Origin: an uncultured Alphaproteobacteria bacterium
GTDB lineage: Bacteria; Pseudomonadota; Alphaproteobacteria; Caulobacterales; Caulobacteraceae
Length of the DNA stretch: 18,418 nucleotides
Direction: 5' to 3'
Assembly: GCA_903928755.1 (NCBI GenBank)
Contig: CAIYSH010000086.1
Span: forward strand, 1-18,418
Under the pieces are notes generated by a model, which ran no database searches, had not been told where the DNA came from, and was given only the letters and a program-made list of their open reading frames with translations. Shown here in pieces: positions 14,185 to 18,418 of the stretch; position 1 is the stretch's first letter, and each line of letters begins with the position of its first letter. Position numbers and translations under genes: made by a program.

Positions 14185-15080
14185 GCGGCCGGCGAATGCC
14201 CTGGCGGGGCCTGCCTGCCCTTGCACCCTTTCTCTGGCTGGCGGCCTTTTTCCTGTTTCCCTTCGTGCTGGTCGCCAAGCTGTCCATGTCGGATATCGCC
14301 CTGGCAATTCCGCCCTATGCGCCGCGACTTGATCTCTCCCGGGGCCTTAACGGTCTTGTCGCCTTCGTGCACGGCCTGGACTTCGACGCCTACCGGCACA
14401 TGTTCGAGGACGGGGTCTATGCAGCATCCTACCTCTCCAGCCTCAAGTTCGCGGCCATCGGCACCGGCAGTCTTCTGCTGGTCGGCTATCCCATGGCCTA
14501 TGGCATGGCCCGCTGTCCGCCCGGGGTGCGCCAAGCCCTGCTGATGATGGTGGTCCTGCCCTTCTGGACCAGTTTCCTGATCCGCATCTACGCCTGGATC
14601 GCCATCCTCAAGCCCGAGGGCCTGCTGAATGCCGTCCTCGGCTGGCTGGGCCTGCCACCGGTCGCCCTGATGGACAATGACCCCGCCGTAATTATCGGCC
14701 TGGTCTATGCCTATCTGCCCTTCATGGTCCTGCCGCTCTACAGTGTCCTGGAACGGCAGGATGAGAGCCTGCTGGAAGCGGCGGCAGACCTTGGCTGCAC
14801 CCGGATCGAGACCTTCTGGCGGGTAACCTTTCCCCTGTCCCTGCCTGGCCTGGCCGCAGGTGCCCTGCTCTGCTTCATTCCCATGGTCGGCGAATTCGTC
14901 ATTCCAGACCTGCTGGGCGGGTCCTCGACCCTGATGCTGGGCAAGACGATCTGGACCGAGTTCTTCGCCAATCGCGACTGGCCCGCCGCCTCGGCCGTCG
15001 CCATCATCCTTCTGGCCACCCTGATCGCGCCGATCCTGATCTATCAGCGCCAGCAGTCTAAACTGATGGACACCCCATGA
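14181..15080 (+). CDS. potH: Polyamine ABC transporter permease (PotH-like)
   Basis: This is one of the two membrane channel subunits of the polyamine importer. The 299-residue product has six predicted helices. The cytoplasmic EAA loop, LLEAAADLGCTRIETFWRV (197-215), followed by FPLSLPG, contacts the ATPase; IRIYAWIAIL (134-143) is typical of PotH/PotB permeases. The start is uncertain. A TTG at 14181 overlaps the potG stop by 4 bp and matches the 4-bp overlaps at the other pot junctions, so I list it. An ATG at 14196, 5 codons later, is equally possible. Neither has a strong Shine-Dalgarno, which is consistent with coupled translation. It overlaps potI by 4 bp (ATGA). Confidence 0.92.
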   Translation: MSGRRMPWRGLPALAPFLWLAAFFLFPFVLVAKLSMSDIALAIPPYAPRLDLSRGLNGLVAFVHGLDFDAYRHMFEDGVYAASYLSSLKFAAIGTGSLLLVGYPMAYGMARCPPGVRQALLMMVVLPFWTSFLIRIYAWIAILKPEGLLNAVLGWLGLPPVALMDNDPAVIIGLVYAYLPFMVLPLYSVLERQDESLLEAAADLGCTRIETFWRVTFPLSLPGLAAGALLCFIPMVGEFVIPDLLGGSSTLMLGKTIWTEFFANRDWPAASAVAIILLATLIAPILIYQRQQSKLMDTP

Positions 15081-15874
15081 AGCGGGGCCCGTCCACCTTC
15101 AACATTGCCGCGATCGCGCTGGGCATGGCCTTTCTCTACCTGCCGATCCTCCTGCTGGTGGTGTTCTCCTTCAATGCCAGCAAGCTGGTCACGGTCTGGG
15201 GCGGATTTTCAACCCGCTGGTATGGTGCCCTGTTTCAGGATCAGCAGATGCTGGACGCCATCGGTGTCACCCTGCGGGTCGGCACCGTCTCCGCCACCAT
15301 CGCAACCGTGCTGGGAACTCTGGCCGCCCTGGCCCTGACCCGGGTCGGCGGCTTCCGGGGGCGCCTGCTGTTCTCAGGCATGATCTATGCGCCCCTGGTC
15401 ATGCCCGAGGTCATTCTGGGCCTGTCACTGTTGTTGCTGTTCGTCGCCGTTGGCGCACCCCGGGGCATCTGGACCGTCACCGCCAGCCACGCGACCATGA
15501 CCCTCTGTTACGCCGCCGTGGTCATCCAGGCACGACTGGCCAGCTTCGACAGGTCCCTTGAGGAGGCCGCACGCGATCTGGGCCGCACGCCCTTCCAGGC
15601 CTTCTTCGAGGTCACCCTGCCCAATATCGCGCCGGCCGTCGCGGCCGCCTGGATGCTGGCCTTTACCCTGTCCCTGGACGATCTGGTCATAGCCAGCTTC
15701 ACCTCCGGTCCGGGCTCCACCACCCTGCCCATGCGGATCTACAGCCAGGTCCGGCTGGGGGTGAACCCGGAGATCAACGCCGTCTCAACCCTGCTGATCG
15801 GGCTGGTCGCCACCGGGGTCATCGCCGCCTATCTGATCCAGCAGCGCCAAAGGGCGACGACCGACAGGGTCTAG
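15077..15874 (+). CDS. potI: Polyamine ABC transporter permease (PotI-like)
   Basis: This is the second permease subunit of the importer, partner of PotH in the inner membrane. The 265-residue product has six helices. The first, YLPILLLVVFSFNAS (21-35), is typical of PotI/PotC proteins. The cytoplasmic EAA loop reads LEEAARDLGRTPFQAFFEV (161-179), then TLPNIAPA, and is followed by FTLSLDDLVIASFTSGPG (196-213), also a PotC/PotI hallmark. The ATG at 15077 overlaps the potH stop by 4 bp. It is the last gene of the potFGHI operon. Its TAG shares the four bases CTAG with the stop of the convergent amidase gene, leaving no room for a separate terminator. Confidence 0.93.
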   Translation: MKRGPSTFNIAAIALGMAFLYLPILLLVVFSFNASKLVTVWGGFSTRWYGALFQDQQMLDAIGVTLRVGTVSATIATVLGTLAALALTRVGGFRGRLLFSGMIYAPLVMPEVILGLSLLLLFVAVGAPRGIWTVTASHATMTLCYAAVVIQARLASFDRSLEEAARDLGRTPFQAFFEVTLPNIAPAVAAAWMLAFTLSLDDLVIASFTSGPGSTTLPMRIYSQVRLGVNPEINAVSTLLIGLVATGVIAAYLIQQRQRATTDRV

Positions 15875-17283
15875 AGAGAAGGGGTCCGGTCAAACCAAGG
15901 CCGCGCCTGCTCAAGTTGCCCCGCCAGCCGGAACAGGGTCGCCTCATCGGCCATCCGCCCTACGAACTGCATGCCGATCGGCAGGCCTCCAGCGCTCCAG
16001 CTCAGGGGAACGGTCATGGCCGGCTGGCCGGTATTGTTGAAGGCCTGGGTGTTGGGCATGAAATGGAACAGGCGCTCGACAAACAGCGAGACATCCTCCG
16101 TCAGGTGGCCAACGGGGATGGCCGGGCAGCCCAGGGTCGACAGCAGGAGGACATCATAATCCTGAAACAGCCGCGCGACCGCACGACCATAGGCATGGAT
16201 GGCTGCGAGCCCGCGGACATAGTCAGAGCCTGAAACCCCCTTGCCGCGCCGATACATGCCCCAGGTCAGGGGTTCCAGTTCGTGATCCGCCACAGGACGT
16301 CCGCGGCGCTCGGCCTCGGCATCCACATTGGCCGTCACCGAGGCTGCGATCACATTTCCCGCGGCCAGCTGCATGGCGGCCAGATCGCCGGGCACGGTCA
16401 CCTCTTCAACAACATGGCCCAGGGCCTCGCAGAGTTTTGCAGCGTCGAGAACGGCAGCCTTGCACTCCGGATCCAGTCCAGGAGAGGCCAGGGCGGCGGT
16501 TGTGAAACCGATCCGCAGGGTACCCGGCGACCTCTGGACCTCATCGGTAAAGGGCCTGGCCGGCGCGCTGAGATAATAGGGATCGCCGGCCTGGGGCTGG
16601 CAGGAAATGTCCAGCAGGACTGCACTGTCCCGGACCGAGCGTGTGACAGCGTGCTGGATGGAGGCACCGCCCCACCCTTCACCCGCCGGCGCGAAGGACA
16701 CCCGGCCTCTGGATGGCTTCATGCCGAACAGGCCACAGGCCGAGGCCGGTGTGCGGATCGAGCCCCCACCATCGCTGGCATGGGCGGCTGGCACAATCCC
16801 GGCCGCAACGGCCGAGGCTGCGCCGCCTGATGAGCCACCCGGTGTCCGCGAGACATCCCAGGGATTGCGGCATATGCCCAGCAGGGTGGGTTCGGTGACC
16901 GGCACCAGGCCGAATTCCGGGGTATTGGTCTTGCCGAAAATCACCAGGCCGGCGGCCTTGTAGGCACTGGTCAGGGCGCTGTCAGCGGGCGCAACCACAT
17001 CCTTGAGCAGGGCCGAGCCACTGCTGGTCACCGTCCCGGCCATGGCGGCCCCCAGATCTTTGAGCAGAAAGGGCACCCCTGCCAGCGGGCCTGTCGGCAC
17101 CTGATCGGCAAGGGCCCTGCGGGCCATGTCGGCAAGATCTGTGGTCACGGCATTCACGGCGGGATTGACCTGCGCCATCCTGGCGACCGCCGTATCAAGC
17201 AGTTCTCCGGGCGAAACCTCGCCCCGGGTCACCAGGCCAGCCAGGCCGACAGCGTCGTGTTTGCGATAGTCTTCGAACTTCAT
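15871..17283 (-). CDS. Amidase signature family hydrolase
   Basis: This serine hydrolase with the Ser-cisSer-Lys triad cleaves an amide bond of an unidentified small molecule. The 470-residue product has GVPFLLKDLG with catalytic Lys75, RTPGGSSGGAASAVAAG with the cis-Ser at 151, and SDGGGSIRTPAS with the nucleophile Ser175. The C-terminal part has NNTGQPAMTVPLSW and GLPIGMQFVGR, as in other family members. The start is decided by the ribosome-binding site: AGGGAG is only 1 nt from the ATG at 17289 but 7 nt from the ATG at 17283, so 17283 is preferred. It is unlikely to be the GatA subunit of the tRNA amidotransferase, because gatB and gatC are not adjacent and the spacing of motifs is of the general amidase type. 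It shares CTAG with the potI stop; a link to polyamine or amide nitrogen use is possible but unproven. Confidence 0.9.
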   Translation of the reverse strand: MKFEDYRKHDAVGLAGLVTRGEVSPGELLDTAVARMAQVNPAVNAVTTDLADMARRALADQVPTGPLAGVPFLLKDLGAAMAGTVTSSGSALLKDVVAPADSALTSAYKAAGLVIFGKTNTPEFGLVPVTEPTLLGICRNPWDVSRTPGGSSGGAASAVAAGIVPAAHASDGGGSIRTPASACGLFGMKPSRGRVSFAPAGEGWGGASIQHAVTRSVRDSAVLLDISCQPQAGDPYYLSAPARPFTDEVQRSPGTLRIGFTTAALASPGLDPECKAAVLDAAKLCEALGHVVEEVTVPGDLAAMQLAAGNVIAASVTANVDAEAERRGRPVADHELEPLTWGMYRRGKGVSGSDYVRGLAAIHAYGRAVARLFQDYDVLLLSTLGCPAIPVGHLTEDVSLFVERLFHFMPNTQAFNNTGQPAMTVPLSWSAGGLPIGMQFVGRMADEATLFRLAGQLEQARPWFDRTPSL

Positions 17284-17403
17284 GGCCATGCTCCCTGGGT
17301 GTTTTCTGGCAAAGGATCACAGTTGGAGACGCCTTCCAAGCCAGGATCGACGTCTGACACCTTGCCCCGGAGGCCGGGTCATGGCATCCGTCCCCGCCTT
17401 GGG

Positions 17404-17479
17404 GCCGGCTTAGCTCAGCTGGTAGAGCAGCGGTTTTGTAAACCGAAGGTCACGGGTTCGATTCCTGTAGCCGGCACCA
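17404..17479 (+). tRNA. tRNA-Thr (anticodon TGT)
   Basis: A 76-nt cloverleaf has acceptor stem GCCGGCT/AGCCGGC, discriminator A and an encoded CCA. The D-arm is GCTCAGCTGGTAGAGC, the anticodon loop TTTGTAA gives TGT (17437-17439), and the T-arm is CGGGTTCGATTCCTG. The anticodon stem has one G-A mismatch at its outer pair. I could not find convincing promoter boxes in the 114 bp between this tRNA and the amidase gene start at 17283. Confidence 0.97.
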
Positions 17480-17519
17480 GGCCCCCTCCCCGAAACGAGC
17501 CAAATTGCCCTTCCATGGG

Positions 17520-17541
17520 AACAAAGCCCCGGCCCTGGGGC
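17520..17541 (-). terminator. Intrinsic terminator of the lysin gene
   Basis: On the minus strand, immediately after the TAG stop at 17544-17542, comes GCCCC (17541-17537), a loop, then GGGGC (17530-17526), and finally TTTGTT. This is the classic GC stem plus U-rich tail of an intrinsic terminator. On the plus strand it lies 46 bp past tRNA-Thr and may also block that transcript, though no T-run follows on that side. Confidence 0.65.
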
Positions 17542-18318
17542 CTATACCCTTTCCAGGGCTTTCCAGGTTCTGGGTCCGACGATTCCATCCGGCACCATGC
17601 CGTGCTGTCTTTGAAACGCCCGGACAGTAGCCTCGGTTCTGGCGCCAAACTCCCGATCAACCGTCAGGCCCAGCGCCTGCTGCAGATCGCCAACCCGGTC
17701 GCTGGTCATCCCTCGCCGCAGGGTCGGTCGGTTCGTGACCGGATCGACAGCCGGAATCTGGGGACGGACCTCAGTCCGGCCCTCCATGATCGCAGCGACA
17801 ACAAGACGGAACTCCCGCATGTCAAAGGCCGGATCAATGGGCTTGCGACTTGGGGCATATTCCTTGTGCGCAATGCAGGCTCCAGCCCCGAGGTCGAGAT
17901 GTGAGAGAATGGCCGCAACCCCGCGCCGATACGCGTCCATCTGGATGTCTGGCCAGGTTGCAGAATAGGGCAGCGGGTTCTCCGCCTCGATTCCGATATA
18001 GTGGGTGTTGCCACTGATCGTCCTGTAAATGCCATCTCCTGCGCCGGCGTGGTTCGCAGCCCCTGCGGCAATGAGATAGAAGGTGCCGTCCCGGGCCAGA
18101 CCCAACTGTGCCAGTGGCCCCGATACGTCGACCCGTCCCTTGATCAGGGTGCCCAGGGTGGGCATGTTGCCCTTGGCCGTGGTCGCCGTGTGGTGACAGA
18201 TCACCCCATCCACCCGGCCCATTTCACGCCGCCCGCGACGGCGCCAGCCTTCCGTCGGCGCAACCTTCAGCCCGGCATCAAGCAGCACAGTCTCAAGCCA
18301 TGTCAGCGCATAGTCCAT
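17542..18318 (-). CDS. N-acetylmuramoyl-L-alanine amidase with peptidoglycan-binding domain (lysin-like)
   Basis: This is a zinc hydrolase that cuts the bond between MurNAc and the stem-peptide L-Ala in peptidoglycan. The 258-residue product has an amidase_2-type catalytic domain (about 30-165): GVICHHTATT with zinc ligand His42 or His43, AANHAGAG with His90, GIEAENP with Glu111/Glu113, and the third ligand site AHKEYAPSRKPIDP with His151. A short linker leads to a C-terminal peptidoglycan-binding domain (about 198-258): LRRGMTSDRVGDLQQALGL and DGIVGPRTWKALE. There is no signal peptide, which suits a phage or gene-transfer-agent endolysin released through a holin, rather than a secreted housekeeping AmiC-type enzyme. 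GGAGGTG precedes the ATG at 18318. The gene faces tRNA-Thr, has its own terminator, and follows another probable minus-strand gene by 16 bp. Confidence 0.9.
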   Translation of the reverse strand: MDYALTWLETVLLDAGLKVAPTEGWRRRGRREMGRVDGVICHHTATTAKGNMPTLGTLIKGRVDVSGPLAQLGLARDGTFYLIAAGAANHAGAGDGIYRTISGNTHYIGIEAENPLPYSATWPDIQMDAYRRGVAAILSHLDLGAGACIAHKEYAPSRKPIDPAFDMREFRLVVAAIMEGRTEVRPQIPAVDPVTNRPTLRRGMTSDRVGDLQQALGLTVDREFGARTEATVRAFQRQHGMVPDGIVGPRTWKALERV

Positions 18319-18334
18319 GATTCACCTCCAGGCC

Positions 18335-18418
18335 TCATTGGGTTGCGACGCCGCCACGTGCCGCCGGCAGATCGGCATCATCTGTCACCTCTGAAGGGTC
18401 GATCTGATGGTCGGCGAC
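18335..18418 (-). CDS. C-terminal end of an upstream gene (partial, unidentified)
   Basis: On the minus strand an open frame enters from the right edge and runs 27 codons (VADHQIDPSEVTDDADLPAA, then RGGVATQ) to a TGA at 18337-18335, 16 bp before the lysin start codon. The acidic, Pro/Asp-rich ending and close spacing suggest the last part of a co-transcribed gene. In lysis modules a holin often sits here, but this fragment shows no hydrophobic segment and cannot be identified. It could also be a chance open stretch. Confidence 0.4.
   Translation of the reverse strand, partial: VADHQIDPSEVTDDADLPAARGGVATQ

Noticed and set aside
13030..14307. Minus-strand open frame of 425 codons antisense to potG.
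   Set aside because: The plus strand carries every ABC ATPase motif in order; the antisense product has no recognisable domain or ribosome-binding site.
15871..17283. GatA subunit of the Glu-tRNA(Gln) amidotransferase.
   Set aside because: No gatB or gatC is adjacent, and the sequence around the triad is of the general amidase type.
1..18418. CRISPR arrays, insertion sequences, toxin-antitoxin pairs, defence islands.
   Set aside because: No regularly spaced repeats, transposase motifs or paired small genes were seen on either strand; the only repeats are the 15-bp coding repeat and the REP-like pair.

Overview
The window is high-GC DNA with chromosomal housekeeping content and dense packing on both strands. 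It is almost certainly from an alphaproteobacterium, and most likely the Caulobacterales (Caulobacter/Phenylobacterium-like). This placement is inferred from gene content, from the divergent form of methionyl-tRNA synthetase, and from a CYP153-type P450 beside fatty-acid type genes. No sequence search was possible, so the genus is not claimed.

Layout. Bases 1-748 hold a translation cluster on the minus strand: tRNA-Tyr(GTA), tRNA-Gly(TCC), then the 5' part of tuf (EF-Tu), cut by the window edge. Divergent from it is rlmB (23S rRNA 2'-O-methyltransferase), whose GTG start lies just beside the putative tRNA/tuf promoter. Next comes an unrecognised membrane lipoprotein with a Pro/Ala/Lys-rich stalk and a C-terminal transmembrane helix (1658-3199). 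A compound hairpin separates it from a convergent acyl-CoA dehydrogenase. From 4.7 to 10 kb the genes alternate in strand: membrane acyltransferase 3 (+), amidohydrolase (-), TerC-family membrane protein (+), CYP153-like cytochrome P450 (-), YhhN/TMEM86-family membrane protein (+). A pair of REP-like palindromes lies between terC and the P450. metG (-) follows.

From 11.9 to 15.9 kb is a complete polyamine ABC importer operon in the order potF-potG-potH-potI: a lipoprotein binding protein, an ATPase and two permeases. All junctions overlap by 4 bp if potH starts at its TTG. A strong -10 box (TATAAT) and a good Shine-Dalgarno lead the operon. An amidase-signature hydrolase (-) converges on it and shares a CTAG stop. 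The window ends with tRNA-Thr(TGT) on the plus strand. Facing it is a phage-lysin-like N-acetylmuramoyl-L-alanine amidase with a peptidoglycan-binding domain (-), with the last 27 codons of a probable further minus-strand gene upstream of it.

How they fit together. tuf, tRNA, rlmB and metG are translation functions. The P450 (probable alkane or fatty-chain hydroxylase) and the acyl-CoA dehydrogenase could act on aliphatic substrates, but they are not in one operon. The pot operon imports putrescine or a related polyamine. The lysin at the right edge may be the first gene of a prophage or gene-transfer-agent lysis module beside a tRNA, but the window shows too little to decide. No CRISPR array, insertion sequence, transposase, integrase or recognisable defence system is visible. 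Every gene-free stretch is shorter than 180 bp. I did not find a clearly new system; the best leads are the unrecognised lipoprotein, the eroded KMSKS loop of MetG, the REP-like pair, and the tRNA-Thr/lysin junction.
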